Of a DNA stretch of 64,000 nucleotides, positions 34,918-43,183 are shown one piece after another. The first letter of the stretch is position 1. Each line of letters opens with the position of its first letter. Below the pieces are notes generated by a model, which saw only the letters and a list, made by a program, of their open reading frames with translations, made no database searches and was not told the origin of the DNA. Location: positions 124,001 to 188,000 of the forward strand of contig JAHHDR010000032.1 in the NCBI GenBank assembly GCA_019739215.1, written 5' to 3'. The DNA comes from Rhizobium sp. Its GTDB lineage: Bacteria > Pseudomonadota > Alphaproteobacteria > Rhizobiales > Rhizobiaceae. The position numbers were made by a program, and so were the translations under genes.

Positions 34918-35706
34918 ATGCGCTACAAGGACAGGACAGCGGTCATTACCGGGGGTGGCACGGGCATCGGCGCCGCCGTGGCCCGCAGGCTGGCAGGGGA
35001 GGGTGCCCACCTCGCGCTGATCGGCCGGCGACGGGAGCCGCTGGAGGCAATCGCGGCGGAGACCGGTGCGGCGATCTTCCAGGCCGATGCGGCGGATGGA
35101 GCCGCCATGGCTCAGGCGACGGCTGGTATCATCGAGCGCTTCGGTGGCATCGACGTGCTGGTCGCCAATGCCGGCGGCCATGGCGTCGGCCCGACGGTGG
35201 AGATGTCCGACGAAACCTGGGCGCTGTCCACGCGGCTTAACCTCGATACCGCCTTTGTCAGCGCGCGCGCCTGCCTGCCGTCGCTGATCGATCGCAAGGG
35301 GGCTATCGTGGTCGTCTCGTCGATCGCCGGCCTGTTCGCCGGGCCTGATGCCGCGGGATACGTGACGATGAAGCACGGGCTGATCGGCCTGGCGAAATCG
35401 CTTGCCCGCGACTATGGCCGCAAGGGCGTGCGGACCAACACGGTGTGCCCCGGCTGGGTCCGGACGCCGATGGCGGACGAGGAGATGCGCATGATCATCG
35501 AGGCGCGTGGCCTGGCATCGCTGGACGAGGCCTATGCGCTGGTGACCAAGGACGTGCCGCTCGGCCGGCCGGCGCTGCCGGAAGACGTCGCCAATGCCGT
35601 CGCCTTCCTCGCCTCGGCGGAGGCTGCGATGATCAACGGCGCCGTGCTGACGATCGACGGCGGTGCCGGTACCGTGGACCTGCCGACGCTGGCTTTCGCG
35701 GATTGA
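34918..35706 (+). CDS. SDR-family oxidoreductase
   Basis: 262 residues of a classical short-chain dehydrogenase. It shows ITGGGTGIGAAVARRLAGEG near the start, NAGG in VLVANAGGHGVG, the catalytic Ser in VVSSIAGLFAGPDAAGYVTMKHG with its Tyr-x3-Lys, and a C-terminal LTIDGGAGTVDLP. A gapless start is at 34918, with GAGGAGG upstream. It is the only rightward gene between the amidohydrolase and the ALDH, which converges on it. Two regulatory repeats lie upstream. It probably oxidises an alcohol in the same pathway, but the substrate cannot be read from sequence. Confidence 0.9.
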   Translation: MRYKDRTAVITGGGTGIGAAVARRLAGEGAHLALIGRRREPLEAIAAETGAAIFQADAADGAAMAQATAGIIERFGGIDVLVANAGGHGVGPTVEMSDETWALSTRLNLDTAFVSARACLPSLIDRKGAIVVVSSIAGLFAGPDAAGYVTMKHGLIGLAKSLARDYGRKGVRTNTVCPGWVRTPMADEEMRMIIEARGLASLDEAYALVTKDVPLGRPALPEDVANAVAFLASAEAAMINGAVLTIDGGAGTVDLPTLAFAD

Positions 35707-35713
35707 GAGATCG

Positions 35714-35733
35714 GCGGCGCGATTTCGCGCCGC
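35714..35733. terminator. Convergent terminator between SDR and ALDH genes
   Basis: An 8-bp GC stem (GCGGCGCG with CGCGCCGC, loop ATTT) lies 8 bases after the SDR stop and 19 bases after the opposing ALDH stop (35752). It can serve both directions, although no long T-run follows. Confidence 0.6.
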
Positions 35734-35751
35734 TCCCCGGCCGGGCCTGAT

Positions 35752-37236
35752 TCAGAGCTGGATCCAGGCCGTCTTCAGGTCGACATATTTGTCGAGCGCG
35801 TGCAGCGACTTGTCGTGACCGTTGCCGGATTGCCGGACGCCGCCGAGCGGCACCGTGTTGTCGGCACCGCCATAGGTGTTGACATGGACGACGCCGGCGC
35901 GGATGCCACGCACCATCCGGTGGGCGCGCGAGAGGTTCGACGTCCAGACCGCGGAGGCGAGGCCGTAGTCGGTGGTGTTGGCAATGCGGAGCGCATCGTC
36001 CTCGGTGTCGAAGGGAATGATCGACAGGATCGGGCCGAAGACCTCCTCCTTCGCGAGCGTCATCTCCGGAGTGATGTCGAACACGGTGGGCTGCATGTAG
36101 AAGCCACCGGTCTCCTCGAGGATGCGTTTGCCGCCGGTGCGCAGCGTCGCGCCCTCCGACAGCGCCTGATCGGAAAAGCCGAGATTCTTCTGAAGCTGGA
36201 TATCGCTGGCGATCGCGCCGGCCTCCGTGGCGAGCACGAGCGGATCGCCCACTTTCATGCCGGCGGCGATGGCGGCGACCTTCTCGGCGAATTCTTCATG
36301 AATCGAGCGCTCGACCAGCAGCCGCGAGCCGGCGACGCAGACCTGGCCGGAATTGCGAAAGATGCCATAGGCCGAGACCTTGGCGGCCTGGTCGAGACTG
36401 GGTGCATCGGCGAAGACGACATTCGGCGACTTGCCGCCGAGTTCGAGATAGACGCGCTTGAGGTTGGAACGCGCGGAATATTCGAGAAGCTTGCGGCCGA
36501 CCGGGCCGGAGCCGGTGAAGGCGAGCACGTCGATATCCCCATGCAGGCCCAGTGCCTCGCCCGAGACGGCGCCGCGTCCGGTGACGACGTTGAACACGCC
36601 GTCGGGCAATCCCGCCTCGGCGAAGAGTTCGGCCAGGCGCAGCAGCGTCAGTGACGCGCCCTCGGCTGGTTTCAGAACCACGGAGTTGCCCGCCGCAAGC
36701 GCCGGCGCCACCTTCCAGGCGCCGATCATCATGGGGAAGTTCCACGGCACGATCGCGGCAACGACACCGATGGGCGCGCGATGGATCAGGCCGAGCACAT
36801 TTTCGGCGGTCGGCGCGATCTCGCCATAAACCTTGTCGATCGCCTCGGCATAGTAGCGGAAGGTCCCCGCGGCGCTGCCGGGCTCGGCCTTCAGCGCCAT
36901 CGAAATCTCGGTGCCGTTGTCGCGCACGCCGAGCACGGCGAGCTCGAGCGCATGTCTCTCGATCAGGTCAGCGACCCTGAGCAGGATCTTCTTGCGTTCG
37001 GCCGGTGCCGCCTTCGACCATGTGCCCTTCTCGAAGGCAGTACGGGCGGCGGCCACGGCGCGGTCGACATCCCCGGCACCGGCATCGGCGATGGTCGTCA
37101 GGACCGAGCCGTCGATTGGCGAGACCACATCCATCGTCGCGCCTGACGCCGCAGCCTGCCATTTTCCGCCGATGAACAGCGACTGCGGCGGCACGGGCAG
37201 CGTGCGGAGGTGGTCGATCCGGGCCTGGTCAGACAT
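35752..37236 (-). CDS. Aldehyde dehydrogenase (gamma-glutamyl-aminobutyraldehyde / betaine-type)
   Basis: 494 residues. PWNFPMMIGAWKVAPALAAGN, FTGSGPVGRKLLEYSARSN, the base Glu in VYLELGGKSPNVV and the catalytic Cys in FRNSGQVCVAGSRLL are all intact, so an active NAD(P)-dependent ALDH is expected. Its start overlaps the stop of tctA by eight bases, so it is the last gene of the tctCBA-ALDH operon. The imported acid or aldehyde is unknown. Together with the two class III PLP enzymes across the divergent IclR promoter, an amine or amino-aldehyde substrate is reasonable (inference). Confidence 0.92.
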   Translation of the reverse strand: MSDQARIDHLRTLPVPPQSLFIGGKWQAAASGATMDVVSPIDGSVLTTIADAGAGDVDRAVAAARTAFEKGTWSKAAPAERKKILLRVADLIERHALELAVLGVRDNGTEISMALKAEPGSAAGTFRYYAEAIDKVYGEIAPTAENVLGLIHRAPIGVVAAIVPWNFPMMIGAWKVAPALAAGNSVVLKPAEGASLTLLRLAELFAEAGLPDGVFNVVTGRGAVSGEALGLHGDIDVLAFTGSGPVGRKLLEYSARSNLKRVYLELGGKSPNVVFADAPSLDQAAKVSAYGIFRNSGQVCVAGSRLLVERSIHEEFAEKVAAIAAGMKVGDPLVLATEAGAIASDIQLQKNLGFSDQALSEGATLRTGGKRILEETGGFYMQPTVFDITPEMTLAKEEVFGPILSIIPFDTEDDALRIANTTDYGLASAVWTSNLSRAHRMVRGIRAGVVHVNTYGGADNTVPLGGVRQSGNGHDKSLHALDKYVDLKTAWIQL

Positions 37237-38716
37237 GGGCAGTATCCGTCTTTCGCGACTTGAAGGTGGTGTAGATGTGCAGGCCGATCACCAGCACGAT
37301 CATCATGAACAGGATGAAGGCGATCGGCCGGTCGATGAAATCGAACGGGGTCGACACGCGCGCCATCGCGGTCCTGAGCTTGGTCTCCATCAGGCCACCG
37401 AGCACGATGCCGAGAATGATCGGCGAGGTCGGCAGCTCGAGCCGCTTGAGGATGAAGCCGAACACGCCGAAACCCGCCGCCACCGCGCAATCGGTCAGCG
37501 AATTGCGCAGGGAATAGACGCCGATCAGGCTGAAGGCCAGGATCATCATACCGAGGAACCGGCTGGGGATCCGCATGACCTGCATGAGGATGTTGGTGGA
37601 AAACATCAGGAAGACGACGACGAGGATATTGAGCAGGAGCAGCGCGATATAGAGCGCCATCACGAAATCCATCTGGTTCTGGAACAGCTGCGGCCCGGGG
37701 ATGACGTTGTGGACGTAGAAGACCGCCAGCATCATCGCCGTCAGTTCCTCGCCCGGGATGCCGAGCGCCAGCAGCGGGATCATCGCGGCGGCGGGCACCG
37801 AATTGTTCGCCGCCTCCGAAGCGACGATGCCCTCCGGGTTGCCCTTGCCGAAAAGGTCGGGCGTCTTCGAGGTTCGCTGCGCATAGCTGTAGGAAAGGAA
37901 CTGCGACATGAATTCGCCGACGCCCGGTATCATGCCGCAGATCACGCCGAAGCTCGAGGCGACGGTGGCGATCCGCTTGAACTGAAGCAGTTCCGCCATG
38001 CCGTGGAAGAACTTTCCGGTCACCGCGGGAAGAGAATAGGATTCGTCCTTGCGGGTGAGCAGGAAGAAGGCCTGGCTGACGGCGAACAGGCCCAGCACGA
38101 CCACGATGAGATCGATGCCCGATGTCAGCCATTGTTGTCCGAACGTGTAGCGCTGGGTATAGGCGGTGCCCTCGATGCCGATCGTCTTGAGGAAGATGCC
38201 GAGGCAGGCCAGCATCGCCGCCGCCAGGATCTGGCCGCGATGGGTCAGCACCACCAGCACGATGCCGAGCAGGGCCGCGAGAAAGATCTCCCGCGCGCCG
38301 AACATCGGCGCGATGGCGGCGAGGACCGGCGCCAGGAAAATCAGGCAGATGATGGAAAAGATGCCGCCGAAGAACGAGGCGGAATAGGCGAGGCTGAGCG
38401 CCCGTCGCGCCTCGCCGCGTTTTGTCATCGGGAACCCGTCATAGGTGGTCAGCGCGTTGACCGGCGTGCCGGGCGTGTTGATCAGGATGGCGGGGATCGC
38501 GCCGCCAAACATCGACGAGCCGTAGATGCCGAGCAGGGCCGTCAGTCCGACGATCGGCTCGAGGGAAAACGTCGCCGGCAGCAGGATGGCGATCGCCACC
38601 GCAGCACCCACGCCGGGCAGGGCGCCGACGATGACGCCGCCGACCGAGCCGACGACGAGGGCGGCCAGCACGTCCCATCGGGCGAGGATGGCGAGACTTG
38701 CAAGGAAAGTGTCCAT
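37229..38716 (-). CDS. tctA: Tripartite tricarboxylate transporter large membrane subunit
   Basis: 495 residues, the standard TctA length, with about twelve helices. The family blocks GSVGGVIVGALPGVGAAVAIAILLPATFSLEP and GGAIPAILINTPGTPVNALTTYDGFPMTKRGEA are present, as is the C-terminal GIVLGGLMETKLRTAMA. It forms the transport channel with TctB and uses a secondary ion gradient. TTT systems carry citrate-like and many other carboxylates. Encoded between TctB and the ALDH in one leftward operon. Confidence 0.95.
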   Translation of the reverse strand: MDTFLASLAILARWDVLAALVVGSVGGVIVGALPGVGAAVAIAILLPATFSLEPIVGLTALLGIYGSSMFGGAIPAILINTPGTPVNALTTYDGFPMTKRGEARRALSLAYSASFFGGIFSIICLIFLAPVLAAIAPMFGAREIFLAALLGIVLVVLTHRGQILAAAMLACLGIFLKTIGIEGTAYTQRYTFGQQWLTSGIDLIVVVLGLFAVSQAFFLLTRKDESYSLPAVTGKFFHGMAELLQFKRIATVASSFGVICGMIPGVGEFMSQFLSYSYAQRTSKTPDLFGKGNPEGIVASEAANNSVPAAAMIPLLALGIPGEELTAMMLAVFYVHNVIPGPQLFQNQMDFVMALYIALLLLNILVVVFLMFSTNILMQVMRIPSRFLGMMILAFSLIGVYSLRNSLTDCAVAAGFGVFGFILKRLELPTSPIILGIVLGGLMETKLRTAMARVSTPFDFIDRPIAFILFMMIVLVIGLHIYTTFKSRKTDTAHV

Positions 38717-38725
38717 CGGTCGTCC

Positions 38726-39265
38726 CTAGAAATAGAGAATCATGAAATTGCGCAGGCCGCCCGGCAGGTATTCGTAGATCGCGCCGCCGGGTATGCGGAC
38801 ATGCAGCAGCGACTTGAAGAGCAGGACGACGAACAGCGCGAAGCCACCGGCCGCGGCAAAGGCGAGGCCGCTGCGGTACCCGGCCCGCCACGTCAGGAAC
38901 AGGCAGAAGATGACGGTGGCGCCGAGATAGCCGATGCGAGGGACCGAGAAGACATAGATGAGGTACCAGCCGACATATTCCAGCGACCGCAGCCACAGCC
39001 ATGCCTCACGCCACCGGCCCGGATTGCGCCGTGCGCGGGTGAGCGAATGGAGATGGAGTGCGCCGAAGAACACCATGCCGCCGAGGCCGACCAGCGGCCA
39101 GAGGCGCGGCTGCGCGGCCAGCCCCTTGCCTGGAAGCCATTGGGTCTGGCTGCCGATCTGGCTCAGCAGCAATGCGGCGAGAGCCAGGAAGATGAGGCCG
39201 AAGAGAAGTTCGCCCGGCCGTCGTCCAGTCGGGAAGACGTGCGGGACCGCGTCGTCGCTTTCCAT
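38726..39265 (-). CDS. tctB: Tripartite tricarboxylate transporter small membrane subunit
   Basis: 179 residues, small and hydrophobic with four to five helices (LLFGLIFLALAALLLSQIGS, GYLGATVIFCLFLTWRAGY). A large N-terminal cytoplasmic tail precedes the first helix. Low sequence conservation is normal for TctB; the assignment depends on the tctC-B-A order. It is 9 bases before tctA. Confidence 0.88.
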   Translation of the reverse strand: MESDDAVPHVFPTGRRPGELLFGLIFLALAALLLSQIGSQTQWLPGKGLAAQPRLWPLVGLGGMVFFGALHLHSLTRARRNPGRWREAWLWLRSLEYVGWYLIYVFSVPRIGYLGATVIFCLFLTWRAGYRSGLAFAAAGGFALFVVLLFKSLLHVRIPGGAIYEYLPGGLRNFMILYF

Positions 39266-39323
39266 GAGTCACTCCGCGTGAAGCGGCCCCGCGGTCGCGG
39301 GGCCAGTTGACATGGTGAGGTCA

Positions 39324-40265
39324 TCAGGGAGAGATCATCTTGTTGATCCTGGCGATCGCGGTCTTGTCGCTCTCGATCTGCTTGACGGCTTCCGCGGCGT
39401 CCTTCCAGTAGATGATCGCGCCGGTGTCGGCGGCGAGCTTCAGCGCACGCTCGGAGACCATGGTTTCCCTGGCCACTGCGATGATCTTTTCGCGCACGTC
39501 GGCCGGCGTGTCCTTATGGACGAAGAGGCCGTTCCACAGCGAGACGTTCAGTTCCGGCGCCACCGAGGCAAGCGTGGGCACATCGGGTATCTTGCTGATC
39601 GGCGAGTCGGTGATGGTGGCGAGGATCTTCACCTTGTCGAGGCAAGGCAGCATCTGCTGCATCGTTGTATTGACCACGTCGAAATCGCCGGATGCCAGCA
39701 CGTTGCAATCCAGCGCGTCATTGGCGGCCTCCGATCCCCATTCGAAACCGAGCTGCTTGGCGGCAGCGAATGTCGCCTGGGTCGGCAGGAGGAACGAGCC
39801 GAAATGACCGAGCGCGACCTTGTTGTCCTTCGCGTGGGCGGCCAGTTCCTGCAGGTTGGAATAGGGCGCGTCGGCGGACGTGGCGATGATGAAGGGATAG
39901 GTCAGGAAGATGCCGAGCGGCTCGAAGGGGTCGGGATTGAGCGCGGCGATGCCGACATCGGGGCCGACGACGGGAATATCGACGACGAAGGATCCGACCG
40001 TGTAGCCGTCGGCCGGCGAATTGGCGACATCGGCCGCGCCGGGGAACGGACCACCGTCGCTGGGCTTGTTGATGACCGCAGCGGCGACGCCGTACTTGGC
40101 CTGGAAATCCTCGGCGATCATGCGTGTCAGCACGTCCTCGAGGTCGCCGGGCGGAAACGGCACCACGAAGCTGACCGGCTTTTCGGGATATTCTGCCAAG
40201 GCGGCGACAGGGGCCACAAGGGCAATGGCGGCGGATGCGAACGCTGTCAGGAGGGTCTTGTTCAT
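39324..40265 (-). CDS. tctC: Tripartite tricarboxylate transporter substrate-binding protein
   Basis: 313 residues. A signal peptide (MNKTLLTAFASAAIALVAPV to ALA) is followed by EYPEKPVSFVVPFPPGDLEDVLTRM, the TctC/BugD entry motif. GGPFPGAADVANSPADGYTVG and the C-terminal ERALKLAADTGAIIYWKDAAEA are consistent. It is the first gene of the tct operon, divergent from iclR with a 193-bp spacer. It captures an unknown carboxylate in the periplasm. Confidence 0.93.
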   Translation of the reverse strand: MNKTLLTAFASAAIALVAPVAALAEYPEKPVSFVVPFPPGDLEDVLTRMIAEDFQAKYGVAAAVINKPSDGGPFPGAADVANSPADGYTVGSFVVDIPVVGPDVGIAALNPDPFEPLGIFLTYPFIIATSADAPYSNLQELAAHAKDNKVALGHFGSFLLPTQATFAAAKQLGFEWGSEAANDALDCNVLASGDFDVVNTTMQQMLPCLDKVKILATITDSPISKIPDVPTLASVAPELNVSLWNGLFVHKDTPADVREKIIAVARETMVSERALKLAADTGAIIYWKDAAEAVKQIESDKTAIARINKMISP

Positions 40266-40299
40266 CGGAATTTCCTCTGTTCCCGGGTCTGAAGATCAG

Positions 40300-40316
40300 G
40301 GTTCGTTATGTGAACC
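40300..40316. promoter_or_regulatory. GGTTC-N7-GAACC inverted repeat upstream of tctC
   Basis: GGTTCGTTATGTGAACC is 17 bp with 5-bp arms, matching the length and arms of the palindrome at 34815-34831. Its place, 35 bases before the tctC start codon and divergent from iclR, fits an IclR-family operator. Confidence 0.6.
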
Positions 40317-40365
40317 TCTTGTTTAAATATAGACTTGCAAATTCCCCGGCTTCCTGTCAAGTTAA

Positions 40366-40377
40366 TTCGCATGTTAA
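40366..40377 (+). promoter_or_regulatory. TTCGC-AT-GTTAA repeat upstream of iclR (shared motif site 3)
   Basis: This is the weakest of the five TTMAC-N2-GTTAA copies (TTCGC for the left arm). The GTTAA half is intact and again faces a rightward gene. Confidence 0.4.
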
Positions 40378-40458
40378 GTATCTCGGTCGATGCCGGAGGC
40401 CTCAAGCAAGGGTGGCAAAAGGCTTTATGAGCTGCGGTCGAGCAGGGGTGAGGAGAGC

Positions 40459-41244
40459 ATGGGAACCATCGGCAAGGCATTGACGCTTCTGGATATTCTC
40501 TCCGGGATGGAACGCGAGGCGGGCCTGACCGAGATCGCGCAGGCCTGTGGCTATGACAAGGCCACCACGCGTCGCTTCCTTGTCGAACTGGAGCAGCATG
40601 GCTTCGTCGAACAGCATCCCGGTTCGCGGAAATACCGGCTCGGCGCCGCGCTGCTGCGGCTCGCCCGCATCAGGGAGGAGCGCTATCCCTTCCTCCGGAC
40701 GGCAGCCCCCTTCGTCCGGGACCTCGTGGACCTGACCGGCGAGACCGTTCATCTCTCCGAGTTCTCGAACGGCCGGCTCTCGACCATCCATGTCGAGGAG
40801 TCGAACAAGGCGCACCGCGTGTTCGTCAGTGTCGGCACCCTGCTGCCGTTCCACGCCACCGCGTCGGGTCTTGCCTTCCTGGCGGCCTGTCCCGCCGACA
40901 TGATCGAGGCCGAACTCGCCAAGCCGCTCGAAGCCTTCACCGACTATACATCCGTCGACGCCGCCGAGGTGCGCAGGCGCATCGCGGAAACCCAGGCACG
41001 CGGCTACTCCGTCAACCGCCAGGGCATGGAGGCCGGCGTGATCAGCGCCTCAGCCGCGATCGCCCCCCCTGACGGCCGCCCGGTCGGCGCGATCACGATT
41101 GCCGCCCCCTTCGTCCGCACCGACGAGGCGCGCATCGGGGAGCACGGCCTTGCAGTCAAGGCAGCCGCCCAGCGGATTTCAGACGCACTTTTCGGGTCCG
41201 ACCGACAGGTTCGGCCCATGGCACAAGCGAGGAGGACCGGCTGA
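40459..41244 (+). CDS. IclR-family transcriptional regulator
   Basis: 261 residues. The HTH starts GTIGKALTLLDILSGMEREAGLTEIAQACGYDKATTRRFLVELE. The C-terminal effector domain has the IclR blocks LTGETVHLSEFSNGRL, LLPFHATASGLAFLAACP and GYSVNRQGMEAGVISASAAIAPPDGRPVGAITIAAP. I take the ATG at 40459, with GAGGAG just before it; an ATG at 40390 has no ribosome site. It is divergent from the tct operon and its stop overlaps the Tm-1-like gene start, so it is part of that rightward operon. It likely controls both directions. Confidence 0.92.
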   Translation: MGTIGKALTLLDILSGMEREAGLTEIAQACGYDKATTRRFLVELEQHGFVEQHPGSRKYRLGAALLRLARIREERYPFLRTAAPFVRDLVDLTGETVHLSEFSNGRLSTIHVEESNKAHRVFVSVGTLLPFHATASGLAFLAACPADMIEAELAKPLEAFTDYTSVDAAEVRRRIAETQARGYSVNRQGMEAGVISASAAIAPPDGRPVGAITIAAPFVRTDEARIGEHGLAVKAAAQRISDALFGSDRQVRPMAQARRTG

Positions 41245-42524
41245 TGAGCGCGAGCGCCCGCCCATCCGATGGATTGCCCGATGGTCGGGTGCCCAACATT
41301 CTGGTGATCGGCACCGGCGACACCAAGAGCGACGAGTTGCTGTTCATGGCCGATATCATCGGCCAGGCCGGCGGCCTGCCTGTCATGGTCGATGTCAGCG
41401 TGCTGGGCGATCCGCCCTACATGCCCGACTATTCCAGGCATGACATCGCCAAGGCCGCCAACACGACGATCGCTGATATCATCGGCAGTGGCGACGAGAA
41501 TTCCGCGATGGCGCTGATGGCGCTCGGGGCCTCCAATCTCGTGCGCGAACTGCACGAAGGCGGACAGGTCGACGGCATGATCGTGCTCGGCGGCTCGATG
41601 GGCACGGATCTCGCACTCGATGCCGCAGCCGTGCTGCCGCTCGGCGTGCCGAAATTCATCGTCTCGACCATCGCCTATTCGCATCTGCTGCCGCCCGAGC
41701 GGATCGCGCCGGACCTGATGATGATCCTCTGGGCCGGCGGGCTCTATGGCCTCAACCCGATCTGCAAGGCCGTGCTGTCGCAGGCCTGCGGGGCGGTGGT
41801 GGGCGCGGCGAAGGCGTCGATCAGGCCCGCCAACGAGCGGCCGCTGATCGGCATGACGTCGCTCGGCTCCTCCTGCCTCAAATACATGAAGGTCCTGAAG
41901 CCGGAGCTGGAACGGCGCGGCTATGACGTGGCCGTGTTCCACTCGACCGGCATGGGCGGACGCGCCTTCGAAGCGATTGCGGCGCAGGGCGGGTTCGCGG
42001 CGGTCTTCGACTTCTGCATCCAGGAAGTGACAAACCATGCCAACGGCTCGGTGGTGACCTCCGGTCCGGACCGGATGGAAAACGCAGGTCGCGCCGGCAT
42101 TCCGCAGATCGTCGCACCGGGGGCTGTGGACATGGTCGATATCCAGGCCTGGCAAGCGGTGCCCTCCCGCTTCGCCGACAGGCCCTACCACGCACACAAC
42201 CGGCTGATCGGCTCGGTCACCACCAGCCCCGACGGCCGGCGCGAGGTGGCTCGCGTCATCGCGCAGAAGCTTGAAGGCGCGACGGCCCCGGTGGCCTTCA
42301 TCCTGCCGACCGGCGGCATTCAGGAATGGGACCAGCCGGGCGAACCGCTGCACGAACCCGAGGCGCTTGAGGCCTTTGTCGACGAGATGCGCAAGGTGAT
42401 GCCGGCGGCAGTAGAGTTTGCGGAAACCGGGGCACATATCAACGCGCCGGAATTCGCCGCGGCGACGCTCGCCGTCTTCGATCGCTGGGTCGCCGAGGGC
42501 GTCGTTCCGAGGGGTCGGGCATGA
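41244..42524 (+). CDS. Tm-1-like ATP-binding domain protein (UPF0261)
   Basis: 426 residues. The two Tm-1 N-terminal subdomains are visible: ILVIGTGDTKSDELLFMADII, GMIVLGGSMGTDLALDAAAVLPLGVPKFIVSTIAYSHLLPPERIAPD, then RPLIGMTSLGSSCLKYMKVLKPELERRGYDVAVFHSTGMGGRAFE. Tomato Tm-1 binds ATP and viral replicase; the bacterial members have no settled enzyme function, though some are reported in catabolic operons. It is coupled to iclR and to a HAD gene by ATGA-type overlaps. No partner TIM-barrel Tm-1 C-domain gene is seen here. A role in this catabolic pathway is inferred from context only. Confidence 0.85.
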   Translation: MSASARPSDGLPDGRVPNILVIGTGDTKSDELLFMADIIGQAGGLPVMVDVSVLGDPPYMPDYSRHDIAKAANTTIADIIGSGDENSAMALMALGASNLVRELHEGGQVDGMIVLGGSMGTDLALDAAAVLPLGVPKFIVSTIAYSHLLPPERIAPDLMMILWAGGLYGLNPICKAVLSQACGAVVGAAKASIRPANERPLIGMTSLGSSCLKYMKVLKPELERRGYDVAVFHSTGMGGRAFEAIAAQGGFAAVFDFCIQEVTNHANGSVVTSGPDRMENAGRAGIPQIVAPGAVDMVDIQAWQAVPSRFADRPYHAHNRLIGSVTTSPDGRREVARVIAQKLEGATAPVAFILPTGGIQEWDQPGEPLHEPEALEAFVDEMRKVMPAAVEFAETGAHINAPEFAAATLAVFDRWVAEGVVPRGRA

Positions 42525-43171
42525 GCGCGCAAAAGGCCCTGATCCTCGATTTCGGCGGCGTCGTCACCCGGACGATGTTCGAGACACATGACATCGCCGA
42601 GCGAGCGCTTGGTCTCGATCCGGGCACGTTGACATGGCGCGGCCCCTTCGACATCGCCACCGATCCGCTCTGGCGGGCGATGCAGGCGCGCGAGATCACC
42701 GAGCGCGACTACTGGATGACCCGGACGCGCGAGGTCGGACAATTGCTCGGCGAGGACTGGACGGACATGAAGACCTTCGTCCAGCGGGCGCGCGGGGCGG
42801 ACGCGGAACTGGTGCTGCGGCCCGAGGCGCGGGATGCGATCCTCAAGACCAGGGCGGCGGGGCTGAAGCTCGCCATCCTGTCCAATGAACTCGACCTGTT
42901 CTACGGCGTCGAATTCCGCAAGCGCTTTCCGCTGATCGAACTGTTCGATGTCATCGTCGACGCGACCTATACCGGCATCCTGAAGCCCGATCCCCGCGCC
43001 TATGAGCAGGTGCTGTCGGAGCTCGGGCTCGACCGCAAGAACTGCGTCTTCGTCGACGACCAGAAGAAGAATATCGAGGGTGCGGAGGCCGTGAGCCTGC
43101 CGAATGTCCATTTCGACGTCACCCGCCCTGCCGAGAGCTATGCACGAGCACTTCAGATGCTCGGAATTTGA
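42521..43171 (+). CDS. HAD-superfamily hydrolase, subfamily IA
   Basis: 216 residues. Motif I reads KALILDFGGVVTRTM, keeping the nucleophilic Asp but with G where a second Asp is usual. The cap helices follow, then motif II KLAILSN, the Lys in GILKPDPRAYEQVL, and motif IV CVFVDDQKKNIEGAE. The DFGG form occurs in HAD-IA proteins of the ACAD10/epoxide-hydrolase-N-terminal type. It may be a phosphatase acting on a phosphorylated intermediate, interesting because a kinase is encoded three genes later. Starts within the Tm-1-like stop. Confidence 0.85.
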   Translation: MSAQKALILDFGGVVTRTMFETHDIAERALGLDPGTLTWRGPFDIATDPLWRAMQAREITERDYWMTRTREVGQLLGEDWTDMKTFVQRARGADAELVLRPEARDAILKTRAAGLKLAILSNELDLFYGVEFRKRFPLIELFDVIVDATYTGILKPDPRAYEQVLSELGLDRKNCVFVDDQKKNIEGAEAVSLPNVHFDVTRPAESYARALQMLGI

Positions 43172-43183
43172 GAGGACTATCCG

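Noticed and set aside
36911-39310. A 799-residue rightward open frame opposite ALDH, tctA and tctB
   Set aside because: Low-complexity, His/Asp/Gln-rich sequence with no domain; the opposite strand encodes three recognisable transporter and enzyme genes.
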